53,177 nt of DNA from Candidatus Aphodenecus pullistercoris. Lineage in GTDB: Bacteria > Spirochaetota > Spirochaetia > Sphaerochaetales > Sphaerochaetaceae. The notes beneath the pieces were generated by a model, which saw nothing but the letters and a program-made list of their open reading frames with translations, did not search any database and was not told the origin of the DNA. Every line of letters begins with the position of its first letter. The first letter of the stretch is position 1. The position numbers and the translations under genes are program-made. This document shows, piece by piece, positions 14,593 to 23,257 of this stretch. The DNA lies in NCBI GenBank assembly GCA_017694495.1, contig JADIMU010000064.1, forward strand, positions 1 through 53,177, in the 5' to 3' direction.

Positions 14593-16305
14593 ATGTCCAA
14601 CAACTCCATCATGGCTGAGCTCAGCCAGTACAAGGGCAGATTCTTCCAAGGCGAGTGGCCCACAATCTACCAGATGTTCACCATCTCGCTCTCCCACTTC
14701 CCCGACAGGGACTGCTTCGTCGTCTTCGAGCCGGAGCGCCGCGCACTGACATACAGACAGGTCGACAGCTACATCAGGAAGGCGGCCAGCGAGCTTGCCT
14801 GTCAGGGCGTCAAGAGGGGCGACAAGGTCGTCATCAACGGCAAGAACTCCATCCAGTGGGCCATAGCCTACATGGCGATAAACTACCTGGGCTGCGTCAT
14901 CGTCCCCATCGACAACCAGACCCACATAGACAAGGTCTGCCGCCTTGCGGCCTTCGCCGACAGCGTCTACCTGATCGCCGACTTCGACGTCATCACGAAG
15001 ATTCCTGCTGATGACCCCTGGTTCAAGTCCCTGCGGGGCTACATGACGCTCAAGGGCCACATCGACGGCCACAAGAACATCATGGAAGTCGAGCCTGAGA
15101 CGATCGTCCCCAGCTCGAGCGACAACTGCGAGGACCTGGCCGCCATCCTCTTCACAAGTGGCACGACAGGCAACGAGAAGGGTGCCATGCTCACGAACAA
15201 GAACATCGTCAGCGACGTCTATGCCGCCGCCAACGACATGAACGTGAACGAGAACGACATCCTCTATGCCCTTCTCCCCCTCCACCACTCCTACGCATGT
15301 ACGACAGTCCTCCTGGAGACGCTGAAGCACGGCGCTTCATGCGTCTTCGGCCACGGCATCGTCGTCTCGAGGATGCTCAACGACATGAAGCAGGGCAAGG
15401 TCACGATCTTCATGGGCATCCCCCTGCTCTACAACAAGCTCCTGGCCGGCATCATGAAGCAGATCAGGGCCAAGGGCAAGCTCACCTACGCAGTGGTCAG
15501 GACGGCCATGTCGATCAACGGCTTCTTCCGCACCCACTTCCACAAGACACCCTTCAGGAGCTTCTTCAGGAAGAAGATCCTCAGCCAGGTCGGCATGGAC
15601 CACAACAACATCCTGATCTGTGGAGCCGGTCCTCTGGCCCCTGAGGTGTGCAAGATGTACCAGCAGTTCGGACTGGACTTCCTCCAGGGCTACGGCCTGA
15701 CGGAGACGGCCCCCGTCCTTACGCTGAACCCTGTGAAGAAGTTCAAGGTCGAGTCGATCGGCAAGGCCCTCGCCATGATGGACATCATCATCGCGGAGCC
15801 CAATGAGGAAGGTGTCGGAGAGATCCGCGTCAAGGGACCGAACGTCACTCCGGGCTACTACAAGGATCCTGAGAACACGAAGGCCCTCTTCGACGAGAAC
15901 GGCTACCTCAAGACGGGCGACCTTGCCATCAAGGACAGCGATGGCTACTTCATCCTCAAGGGCCGCGCCAAGAACATCATCGTCACCGAGGGCGGCAAGA
16001 ACGTCTACCCGGAGGAGATCGAGGACATGTTCCAGACGTGCGAGAACATCGAGCAGATCCTCATCCGCGGCTACCAGCAGAAGAAGGACGTCCCATGCGA
16101 GGCCATCGAGGCCGTCATCTATCCCAACATGGACCACTACAAGGGCAGCAGTCCTGAGGCCATGAAGAAGGACATCGAGGACACGGTCACCCAGGTCAAC
16201 AGGAACCTGGTCGGCTACAAGAAGATCGAGAAGGTCACCATCCTCGACAAGCCCATGGACATGACGACGACCAAGAAGATCAAGAGGAACACAGTCGCCA
16301 AGTAA
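14593..16305 (+). CDS. AMP-dependent long-chain fatty acid-CoA ligase (acyl-CoA synthetase)
   Basis: 570 residues of the ANL superfamily. ILFTSGTTGNEKGAML near 190 is the AMP-binding P-loop; QGYGLTETAPVL near 362 is the A5 motif; GYLKTGDLAIKDSDGYF near 437 is A7; and GRAKNIIVTEGGKNVYPEEIE near 458 is the A8 hinge. The catalytic Lys is expected in the final TTKKIKR. The pattern is that of long-chain acyl-CoA synthetases, which activate exogenous or recycled fatty acids for lipid synthesis. It is a single-gene unit with its own operator-promoter and terminator, suggesting regulation by fatty acid supply. Confidence 0.87.
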   Translation: MSNNSIMAELSQYKGRFFQGEWPTIYQMFTISLSHFPDRDCFVVFEPERRALTYRQVDSYIRKAASELACQGVKRGDKVVINGKNSIQWAIAYMAINYLGCVIVPIDNQTHIDKVCRLAAFADSVYLIADFDVITKIPADDPWFKSLRGYMTLKGHIDGHKNIMEVEPETIVPSSSDNCEDLAAILFTSGTTGNEKGAMLTNKNIVSDVYAAANDMNVNENDILYALLPLHHSYACTTVLLETLKHGASCVFGHGIVVSRMLNDMKQGKVTIFMGIPLLYNKLLAGIMKQIRAKGKLTYAVVRTAMSINGFFRTHFHKTPFRSFFRKKILSQVGMDHNNILICGAGPLAPEVCKMYQQFGLDFLQGYGLTETAPVLTLNPVKKFKVESIGKALAMMDIIIAEPNEEGVGEIRVKGPNVTPGYYKDPENTKALFDENGYLKTGDLAIKDSDGYFILKGRAKNIIVTEGGKNVYPEEIEDMFQTCENIEQILIRGYQQKKDVPCEAIEAVIYPNMDHYKGSSPEAMKKDIEDTVTQVNRNLVGYKKIEKVTILDKPMDMTTTKKIKRNTVAK

Positions 16306-16328
16306 GGCATGTGGAATACTGAAAACCT

Positions 16329-16370
16329 GCGGCCGGGCATGCAAGAGCGTGTCCGGCCGCCTTTCTTTCT
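16329..16370 (+). terminator. terminator of the acyl-CoA synthetase gene
   Basis: GCGGCCGG and CCGGCCGC pair around a 16-nt loop, followed by CTTTCTTTCT. The following 16371-16526 stretch holds no gene, only the mtaD promoter region. Confidence 0.75.
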
Positions 16371-16512
16371 CCAGGCGCGCCGTAACCCAGCGCCCCGGAA
16401 GATGGAAATGACGCAATGCAATATTCAAAACCTTTATTGGAATACTTGTATTTGCTTCAAGTTCAGCTTCATTGCAAGTTTCCATCTCGGTGACTTCCCT
16501 CCTGGCCTGTGC

Positions 16513-16518
16513 TAGACT
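16513..16518 (+). promoter_or_regulatory. -10 box of the MTA/SAH deaminase gene
   Basis: TGCTAGACT contains the -10 TAGACT, which ends 8 nt before ATG 16527. GTGACT 17 nt further up is a fair -35. No Shine-Dalgarno is present. Confidence 0.4.
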
Positions 16519-16526
16519 TGTCAGAC

Positions 16527-17801
16527 ATGAAGACATTGCTCAAGAACCTCACCATAGTGCCGATGACGGCCTATGGACACACATTGCAAGGCGACATCCT
16601 CATCGACGGACGTGACATCGCAGCCGTAGGAGGGGACATCGATTCCCGGCTTGCCGACGAGGTGCGCGACTGTACGGGCCTCATCGCAACTCCAGGCCTC
16701 GTCAATGCCCACACCCACCTCTCCATGACATACATGCGCAACTACAAGGACACATGCTCAAACCTCCAGGACTGGCTGAGCGAGATCTTCCCCATCGAGG
16801 ACCGCATGGACGACGAGGAGATCTACTGGGGCTCGATGCTTGGCCTTGCAGAGCTCATAAAAAGTGGATGCACGAGCATCGCAGACATGTATTTCCACCA
16901 GTGGGAGACGGCCAAGGCGTGCAAGGAGGCCGGCGTCAGGGGCTTCATCTCGCTTACCCTCTTCGGTGACGAGGACGAGACGCTCGACCGCCTGGCGATC
17001 ACGAAGCTCGACAGCGAGCTTGACGGCGACCTGCTGAGGAAGGACATAGCGGTCCATGCCATCTACACATGTACAGGCGGAACGTACAGGCAGTCCGTAA
17101 GCTGGGCCAAGGAGCACAATGCCGTCGTGACGACGCACCTGAGCGAGACGAAGAAGGAAGTCGACGACTGTCTCAGGGAACATGGCACGACGCCTGCCCT
17201 CTACCTCGACTCCCTGGGCTTCTTCGACGTGCCATGCTATGTCGCCCACGGCGTCTGGCTGACGGACGAGGAGGCTCGCCTGCTCGCCTCGAAGCACGTC
17301 GGCCTCGTCCACAACCCTTCCTCGAACTGCAAGCTCGCCAGCGGCATCGCGCCGGTCAGCCGCTTCAGGAAGCTCGGCCTCACCGTGGGCTTGGGCACCG
17401 ATGGAGCGAGCTCGAACAACAACCTCTCGATGGTCAAGGAGATGAGGCTTGCAAGCATGATCAGCAGCGCAAGCACGCTTGATGTCGCCGCGCTCAGGCC
17501 CTACGACGTGCTGAGCATGGCGACCATCGAGAGCGCGCGCTGCCTCAGGGCCGACGACATCATTGGCAGCCTCGAGGCAGGCAAGAGGGCCGACATCACA
17601 CTGATCGACCCCAGGAGCGCCAACATGACGCCAGTCAACGACCTCTTCTCCGCCATCGTCTTCTCGATGGGAGAGAACAACATCCACAGCGTGTTCATCA
17701 ACGGACGCTGCGTCATGGACGCCGGCGTGCTCACGACGATCGACGAGGAACTAGTGCGGCGCGAAGCCCTGCGCTGCTGGGAGCGCCTCAGAGAGGAGTA
17801 G
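16527..17801 (+). CDS. mtaD: 5-methylthioadenosine/S-adenosylhomocysteine deaminase
   Basis: 424 residues, amidohydrolase superfamily. PGLVNAHTHLSMTYMRNY near 57 (metal HxH), THLSETKKEV near 205, AHGVWL near 240, HNPSSNCKLASGIAPV near 265 and GTDGASSNNNLSM near 292 match MTA/SAH deaminases. The enzyme converts methylthioadenosine or SAH to the inosine analogues. It is followed 2 nt later by mtnA, so the pair probably feeds methylthioribose-1-phosphate salvage; the phosphorylase between them is not in the window. The upstream in-frame ATG at 16509 overlaps the promoter, so 16527 is preferred. Confidence 0.88.
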   Translation: MKTLLKNLTIVPMTAYGHTLQGDILIDGRDIAAVGGDIDSRLADEVRDCTGLIATPGLVNAHTHLSMTYMRNYKDTCSNLQDWLSEIFPIEDRMDDEEIYWGSMLGLAELIKSGCTSIADMYFHQWETAKACKEAGVRGFISLTLFGDEDETLDRLAITKLDSELDGDLLRKDIAVHAIYTCTGGTYRQSVSWAKEHNAVVTTHLSETKKEVDDCLREHGTTPALYLDSLGFFDVPCYVAHGVWLTDEEARLLASKHVGLVHNPSSNCKLASGIAPVSRFRKLGLTVGLGTDGASSNNNLSMVKEMRLASMISSASTLDVAALRPYDVLSMATIESARCLRADDIIGSLEAGKRADITLIDPRSANMTPVNDLFSAIVFSMGENNIHSVFINGRCVMDAGVLTTIDEELVRREALRCWERLREE

Positions 17802-17803
17802 GC

Positions 17804-18835
17804 ATGATGATGAAAGAAGACTTCAAGGCCCTCGAGATGAGGGGTGACGAGCTGGTGCTGCTGGACCAGAGGCTGCTGCCGACGGTGGTCGAGGACTTCG
17901 TCTGCCATACTGTGGAGGATGTGTACTTCGCGATCCGCGACATGGTCGTCCGCGGCGCCCCCGCAATCGGAGGAGCCGCCGGCTACGGCGTCCTCTTCGC
18001 GGCGAGGGAGGCGAAGGGGGACATCGAGGCATTCAGGCGCTCATGCGAGCACCTGATTGCGGCCCGACCTACGGCGGTCAACCTCTCCTGGGCCGTACGC
18101 CGCGTGGCCAAGGTGGCCGAGGAGAGCGGTCTGGACGAGGAGAGGATCAGGGCTGAGGCCGATGCGATCGTCGCCGAGGACATCGCGATGAACCACCGCA
18201 TCGGCGAGATCGGCAGCTCTCTCATCCGGCCCGGAGCCACGATACTCACCCATTGCAACACAGGCGCCCTTGCGACATGTGGCTGGGGAACAGCTCTGGG
18301 AGTCATAAAGACGGCCTGGAGCAAGGGGCTGGTGAAGCATGTATACGCCGACGAGACGCGTCCCCGCTTCCAGGGTGCGAGGCTGACGGCCTGGGAGCTC
18401 GTCAGGGCGGGCATTCCTGCGACCCTCATTCCCGACAGCGCCGCCGCCACGCTGATCCGCGACGGCAGGATAGACTGCGTCATCCTCGGCGCTGACCGCA
18501 TCACTGCCAACGGCGATGTGGCGAACAAGCTGGGCACCTTCGCCCTCAGCTGTATTTGCAAGCTCTACGGAGTGCCATTCTACAGCGCGGCGCCGACGAG
18601 CACGATAGACTTCGACATGGCCTCAGGCGACATGATAGAGATCGAAGAGAGGCCACAGGACGAGGTGACCCACGTCAACGGAAGCCAGGTCGCCGCAAGC
18701 GGAATCGGAGTGTACAACCCGGCCTTCGACGTCACACCGCATTCGAACGTGACGGGAATAATAACGGAGGAAGGAATCATAAGGGAGCCATACGATGTGA
18801 ACATCGCGGCCCTCAGGCGGCGTCTGGGCCGCTGA
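17804..18835 (+). CDS. mtnA: S-methyl-5-thioribose-1-phosphate isomerase
   Basis: 343 residues of the eIF2B-like isomerase family. VRGAPAIGGAAGYGV near 47 is the phosphate-binding loop. THCNTGALATCGWGTALGVI near 148 holds the catalytic Cys, and GADRITANGDVANKLGT near 226 the catalytic Asp. It converts methylthioribose-1-phosphate to methylthioribulose-1-phosphate in methionine salvage or the MTA-isoprenoid shunt. It starts 2 nt after the deaminase, and terminates at a strong hairpin. Confidence 0.92.
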   Translation: MMMKEDFKALEMRGDELVLLDQRLLPTVVEDFVCHTVEDVYFAIRDMVVRGAPAIGGAAGYGVLFAAREAKGDIEAFRRSCEHLIAARPTAVNLSWAVRRVAKVAEESGLDEERIRAEADAIVAEDIAMNHRIGEIGSSLIRPGATILTHCNTGALATCGWGTALGVIKTAWSKGLVKHVYADETRPRFQGARLTAWELVRAGIPATLIPDSAAATLIRDGRIDCVILGADRITANGDVANKLGTFALSCICKLYGVPFYSAAPTSTIDFDMASGDMIEIEERPQDEVTHVNGSQVAASGIGVYNPAFDVTPHSNVTGIITEEGIIREPYDVNIAALRRRLGR

Positions 18836-18843
18836 GACGAAGG

Positions 18844-18875
18844 AGGGCCGCCCAAGAGGACGGCCCTGAGTCTTG
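18844..18875. terminator. bidirectional terminator between mtnA and argS
   Basis: AGGGCCG and CGGCCCT pair around a 10-nt loop, followed by GAGTCTTGTT on the plus strand. It sits between two convergent genes. Confidence 0.6.
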
Positions 18876-18889
18876 TTGCAGATCTGGAC

Positions 18890-20719
18890 TCACATTGCGC
18901 TCAGGAAGGGAATGCCTACTATGGCGAAGGCGTTCTTCAGGACCTGGAGCACCATGCGGGCCAGCTCGACCCTGGCGACGACCAGCTCGGGCGTGCCCGC
19001 CTTGAGGATCTGGTTGTCGTGGTAGTAGTGGCTGAAGGTCTTCGCCACATCGTACAGGAGGGCGCACACCAGCGAGGGGTCGTAGGTCGCGGCGGCCTTG
19101 GCGACGACCTCGGGGAAGGAGGCGAGACTCTTGATCAGGGCCACTTCGTCCTCGCCGTCCAGCAGCGAGGGGTCGAAGGCGACGTCCTTGTAGTCGGCCT
19201 TCACATCCTCGAACTTGGCAAGCATCGAACTGATGCGGGCACCCATGTACTGGAGATAGGGTCCAGTGTTGCCGTTGAAGCTGATCGACTCTGCCGGGTT
19301 GAAGATCATGTCGCGCTCCGGTGTGACCTGGAGCAAATAGTAGTTCAGCGCACCCAGCGCGATGTCATGGCTCGTCGCATCAACATCATCCAGAGCGTCC
19401 TCCCTCTCCTTCTTCACGATCTCCTGGCGGGCCAGCTCGGAAAGGTTTGCAAGCAGGTCGTCCGCGTCGACGACTGTACCCTCACGGCTCTTCATCCTGC
19501 CTGAAGGCAGGTTGACCATGCCGTAGCTGAGGTGGTGCAGCTCGTCCGCCCACTCGTAGCCGAGGACCTTGAGGCAGTGGAAGAGGACGCGGAAGTGGTA
19601 CTGCTGCTCGCTCGCGACGACGTAGATCATCGAGTCGAAGGGCCAGTCCTCATGACGGCTCACTGCAGTTCCGATGTCCTGTGTGATGTAGATCGAGGTG
19701 CCGTCACGGCGCAGAAGGACCTTCCTGTCCAGACCGATGTCAGCCAGGTCGATCTGCACGGAGCCGTCCTCAGCACGGAAGAAGACGCCCTTCTCCAGCC
19801 CCTTGAGGACCTCGCTGCGGCCCAGCTTGTAGGTGTCGGACTCGTAGTAGTACTTGTCGAAGTCGATGCCCATCGAGCGGTAGCTCTCCTCGAGGCCCTG
19901 GAGCGTCCAGCCGTTCATCAGCTTCCACAGCTCGACGGTCTCCTCGTCCCCTGCCTCCCACTTTCGCAGCATCTCCTGAGGCGCGGCATTGGCCTGAGCC
20001 TCAGCCTGGGCCTTGAGCGCTTCCTTCTCCTTCTCGTCCGCATCGGGATGGGCCGCAAGCAGCCTGGCGACGCACTCCTTCTCGTAGTCGGCATAGCGTA
20101 CATAGTAGCGGCCGACGAAATGGTCACCCTTCTCGCCTGTCGACTCGGGAGTCTCTCCGCCTCCGAAGGTCTTGTAGGCCCACATGCTCTTGCATATGTG
20201 AACGCCACGGTTGTTGATCAGATTGACCTTGCGCACAGTGGCGCCCTGGCTCTTGAGCAGGGCGGTGACTGCCATGCCCAGGCTGTCGTTGCGCATGTGG
20301 CCCAGATGCAAAGGCTTGTTCGTGTTCGGACAGGAGAACTCGATCATCACGCGGCTGCCCGCGAGGCTGTTGCCCTTGCCGTAGTCGTCGCCCTTGCTGA
20401 GGATCTCCTCATGGACCTTCCTGGCAAGCTCTCCGCTGTCGAGCTTCACATTGAGATAGGGGCCGAGCACGATGAGCTCGCCCGAAGGCAGGTCGCTCCT
20501 CTCCTTGAGACGGGCCATGACCTCGCTGGCGATCTTCGCGGGGGCCATGCGGAAGGCCTTGGCGTAGCTGAACATCGGGAATGCGATATCCCCCTGCTCC
20601 GCCTTGGGCGGCTTGCCTGTGGCGACCTCCTCGACCTGATCGAGGCCGAGCGGGCGGGCAATATCGCCAAGGGCCTCCATAACCAGCGCTTTCCACGCTG
20701 CCTTGCTGTCTTCTAGCAT
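18890..20719 (-). CDS. argS: arginine--tRNA ligase
   Basis: 609 residues, class I synthetase. IEFSCPNTNKPLHLGHMRN near 120 contains the HIGH signature (HLGH), and GMVNLPSGRMKSREGTVV near 405 the KMSKS-type loop (MKSREG). A C-terminal DALR anticodon-binding domain is present (SHYYHDNQILK). It charges tRNA-Arg. A longer frame reaches 20776, but AAAGGAA lies 9 nt before ATG 20719, so that start is preferred. It is the downstream gene of bioY-birA with a 57-nt gap. Confidence 0.93.
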   Translation of the reverse strand: MLEDSKAAWKALVMEALGDIARPLGLDQVEEVATGKPPKAEQGDIAFPMFSYAKAFRMAPAKIASEVMARLKERSDLPSGELIVLGPYLNVKLDSGELARKVHEEILSKGDDYGKGNSLAGSRVMIEFSCPNTNKPLHLGHMRNDSLGMAVTALLKSQGATVRKVNLINNRGVHICKSMWAYKTFGGGETPESTGEKGDHFVGRYYVRYADYEKECVARLLAAHPDADEKEKEALKAQAEAQANAAPQEMLRKWEAGDEETVELWKLMNGWTLQGLEESYRSMGIDFDKYYYESDTYKLGRSEVLKGLEKGVFFRAEDGSVQIDLADIGLDRKVLLRRDGTSIYITQDIGTAVSRHEDWPFDSMIYVVASEQQYHFRVLFHCLKVLGYEWADELHHLSYGMVNLPSGRMKSREGTVVDADDLLANLSELARQEIVKKEREDALDDVDATSHDIALGALNYYLLQVTPERDMIFNPAESISFNGNTGPYLQYMGARISSMLAKFEDVKADYKDVAFDPSLLDGEDEVALIKSLASFPEVVAKAAATYDPSLVCALLYDVAKTFSHYYHDNQILKAGTPELVVARVELARMVLQVLKNAFAIVGIPFLSAM

Positions 20720-20776
20720 ATCGTCAATTTCCTTTGTAGCTAAGTTTTCCGCCCCATCATATCCTTGAGGGGCCAC

Positions 20777-21712
20777 TTAAGCCAAGGGGCGCACCGAGAC
20801 CTCTCCGCTGGACAGATGCTCCACCTGGCCATCCTCATAGCGGACTACGAGGTGGGCCTCATCGTCAATCGCCTCCACATGGGCCCGGCGGCGGCTTTCA
20901 AGGCGCACGACGTCCACATCGCGGCCGATGACGAAGCAGCGCTTCCTATAACCATCAAGGTAGTCCTCGTCCTTGAGCGATGCCAGGATCGAATCGACCT
21001 CCAGCGCGACGAAGTCAGCCTTCGGCATCACAGCCTTCCCGTCGGGAAAGAGGCTGACCGCTACGTCCTCGAGCTCAGGCGGGAAGCTGGCCGTCGTCCA
21101 GTTCACACCCACCCCGATGACGACCTGGCTGACGCGGGACTCCTCCATGCTGACGATGCCCTCGCACAGGATGCCCACAGCCTTGCGGCCGTGCACGTAG
21201 ATGTCGTTGACCCACTTGATGCCCACCTCGAGGCCCAGCGACTCGATGGCCTTTGCCACGCCCAAGGCCGTCCGTGTCGTCATGCTCTGGGTCGATGTGG
21301 CCATCTGGCCGTCTACGACGAGAGAGAGGTAGATGCCACCCTCCCCGCTCTCGAAGCTGCGCCCCCGCCGTCCGCGGCCACTACTCTGGCGCCGCGCGAT
21401 GACGACGAAGGGCGCTTGCTGGCCACTGGCCGCCAGGCGTCGCGCCTCGCTGTTCGTGGAATCGACCTCGTCGAGGTAGAAGACGGGGATGGAGACCAGC
21501 GACGAGAGTGCCAGCTGGTTGTAGCCCGGGTCGTCCAGGCGGTAGCCTTGGCCCTTAGAGGACTCGATTACGGCGCCATCCTCCATGAGGCCCTGGATGG
21601 CCTTCCAGACGGCGACGCGGCTGACTTCCAGCTCCTTGGCGAGGTCCTCGCCGGAGACGAAGGCGCCACGTCTTGAAAGCAGAATCGAAAAGACGCTCTC
21701 TTTGGTGCTCAT
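20777..21712 (-). CDS. birA: bifunctional biotin protein ligase and biotin operon repressor
   Basis: 311 residues. The N-terminal winged helix-turn-helix (residues about 1-65: LAKELEVSRVAVWKAIQGL, GQGYRL) binds DNA; the ligase core has SSGRGRRGRSFES near 120 (biotinyl-AMP loop), KWVNDIYV near 178 and GIGVNW near 215. It attaches biotin to carboxylase carrier proteins and represses biotin genes when loaded with biotinyl-AMP. The presence of a BirA box before bioY supports the repressor role. It follows bioY by 10 nt. Confidence 0.92.
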   Translation of the reverse strand: MSTKESVFSILLSRRGAFVSGEDLAKELEVSRVAVWKAIQGLMEDGAVIESSKGQGYRLDDPGYNQLALSSLVSIPVFYLDEVDSTNSEARRLAASGQQAPFVVIARRQSSGRGRRGRSFESGEGGIYLSLVVDGQMATSTQSMTTRTALGVAKAIESLGLEVGIKWVNDIYVHGRKAVGILCEGIVSMEESRVSQVVIGVGVNWTTASFPPELEDVAVSLFPDGKAVMPKADFVALEVDSILASLKDEDYLDGYRKRCFVIGRDVDVVRLESRRRAHVEAIDDEAHLVVRYEDGQVEHLSSGEVSVRPLA

Positions 21713-21722
21713 GGCAAGGATT

Positions 21723-22277
21723 CTAGTCCTCCTCGCCCCCCTGTGTCATCAGAAGGCGGACGCGGGAGGATGTGGCGTATGCGACCTGGCTTGCGACGAT
21801 GAGCTTGAGCACATCGCCCACAATGAAGGGATAGAGGCCCGAGGCGAGCGTCGCGGCAAGAGAGAGCGAGCGGGAGAAGCCGAGCCAGAGGAGGCCCGGG
21901 ATGTAGATGCACACTGTGCCGACAAGAGATGCGACGATGAAGCTTGCCCGGCTTCCCGTGCGCCACAGGCGCATGACGAGGCCCTCTGCAAGCACTGCTG
22001 GAAGCAGACCTATGAGGTAGCCTCCTGTCGGCCCCGTCATCGCGGCGATGCCTCCTCCCGTCGTGAAGATCGGCAAGCCCACCAGACCGAGGAAGAGGTA
22101 GACGAGGATGGAGAAGAGGGACTGCGGCAGAGGCAGGACGAGGCCGCATAGGAGGGCGAAGAGCGTCTGCAAGGTGATTGGCACCGGTGGAATTGGGATG
22201 CGTATGAAGGCGCCCACCGCCGTCAGCGCGGCAAAGAGGGATACGAGGATGATCGTCACAGTCGTCTTTCTGTCCAT
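21723..22277 (-). CDS. bioY: biotin transporter BioY
   Basis: 184 residues with six hydrophobic segments. IPPVPITLQTLFALLCGLVLP and MTGPTGGYLIGLLPAV are BioY hallmarks. It is the S component of an ECF-type biotin importer; no ECF A/T partners are adjacent, so it may act alone or share a common module. The ATG at 22277 is chosen because the BirA box lies directly upstream; an earlier in-frame ATG at 22331 would place that box inside the coding region. It is co-oriented with birA, 10 nt upstream of it. Confidence 0.9.
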   Translation of the reverse strand: MDRKTTVTIILVSLFAALTAVGAFIRIPIPPVPITLQTLFALLCGLVLPLPQSLFSILVYLFLGLVGLPIFTTGGGIAAMTGPTGGYLIGLLPAVLAEGLVMRLWRTGSRASFIVASLVGTVCIYIPGLLWLGFSRSLSLAATLASGLYPFIVGDVLKLIVASQVAYATSSRVRLLMTQGGEED

Positions 22278-22278
22278 G

Positions 22279-22311
22279 CAGTTAACCTCACAACTGCATT
22301 TGAGTTTACAT
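22279..22311 (-). promoter_or_regulatory. BirA operator in front of bioY
   Basis: On the plus strand the half-sites are CAGTTAACC (22279-22287) and AGTTTACAT (22303-22311), separated by exactly 15 nt. They match the BirA consensus TTGTAAACC-N15-GGTTTACAA at 6/9 and 7/9. The box ends 2 nt before the bioY ATG, so bound repressor would block transcription of bioY-birA. Confidence 0.65.
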
Positions 22312-22375
22312 GTATGGCCTTTCCCCGTCAACGCCCCTTCCTCATCAGCGTCCTCTGGGCTACAATGCGCTCACG

Positions 22376-23257
22376 ATGGAAAGCGACAAGTACATAGACA
22401 GCTACCTCGAGTCCTTCTCGAGGGTCAAGGATCCGCAGAACCCCTTCCAGGGAGTGTCCAAGCTCCCGACGATGGACGAGATCGGGCGTCTCCAGGACTG
22501 CCTGATGTCGCTCTTCTACCCTGGCCGCGGAGCCCACGGCTCACTTGAGGAGGCCGTGCGCTTCAACATGGACCACTTCATCTCGCTGCTCAGGCAGTGC
22601 GTCTACTACGCCTACAGCTACGAGGAGAGACTGTGCGGCACTTCATCTTCCGAACTCTTCGAGCGCAGCGCCCTCGTCGTCGACCGCCTGATGAGGCAGC
22701 TGGGAGCGATCAGGCAGCTGATCAAGCTGGACGCCCAGGCCGGACTGGACGGAGACCCCGCGGCGCGCAGTCTGAGCGAAGTCATCATATGCTACCCCGG
22801 CTTCAGGGCCATTGCGATGCACCGCGTCTCCCATGAGCTGCACCGCATGGGCGTGCCACTGCTGCCACGCATGATGTCCGAGCTCGTCCACAGCCGCACA
22901 GGCATCGACATCCACCCCGGCGCCGAGATCGGCGAAAGCTTCTTCATCGACCATGGAACTGGTGTCGTAATCGGTGAGACGAGCGTCATCGGAAACAGGG
23001 TGAAGATCTACCAGGGCGTCACGCTGGGCGCCCTCTCATTCCCGCGCAACGCCTGCGGCCAGCTGCTGAAGGGCACGAAGCGCCATCCGACAATCGAGGA
23101 TGACGTGACGATCTACGCCAACGCCACGATACTTGGCGACATCACGGTGGGCAGGGGCTCGACAATCGGCTCCTCATGCTGGATCAAGGAGGACGTTCCG
23201 CCACGCATGAGGGTCCTCAACCGGGATCCCGAGATGATCCTCGTCAGCAAAGGCTGA
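22376..23257 (+). CDS. cysE: serine O-acetyltransferase
   Basis: 293 residues. The N-terminal half is helical. The C-terminal half is a left-handed beta helix of hexapeptide repeats, with GIDIHPGAEIGESFFIDHGTGVVIGETS (residues about 180-207, catalytic His and Asp) and 'KIYQGVTLGA'. It makes O-acetylserine from serine and acetyl-CoA, the substrate of CysK (13472). The start has TACAAT 9 nt upstream and no Shine-Dalgarno. The gene's last 14 nt overlap the end of the convergent mtaB gene. Confidence 0.9.
   Translation: MESDKYIDSYLESFSRVKDPQNPFQGVSKLPTMDEIGRLQDCLMSLFYPGRGAHGSLEEAVRFNMDHFISLLRQCVYYAYSYEERLCGTSSSELFERSALVVDRLMRQLGAIRQLIKLDAQAGLDGDPAARSLSEVIICYPGFRAIAMHRVSHELHRMGVPLLPRMMSELVHSRTGIDIHPGAEIGESFFIDHGTGVVIGETSVIGNRVKIYQGVTLGALSFPRNACGQLLKGTKRHPTIEDDVTIYANATILGDITVGRGSTIGSSCWIKEDVPPRMRVLNRDPEMILVSKG

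Noticed and set aside
14593-16305. Acyl-CoA synthetase as a benzoate or luciferase-type enzyme
   Set aside because: The motif forms and 570-residue length fit long-chain acyl-CoA synthetases best.
15337-16536. 399-codon antisense frame over the acyl-CoA synthetase gene
   Set aside because: Shadow frame with no domain; the plus-strand gene has all family motifs.
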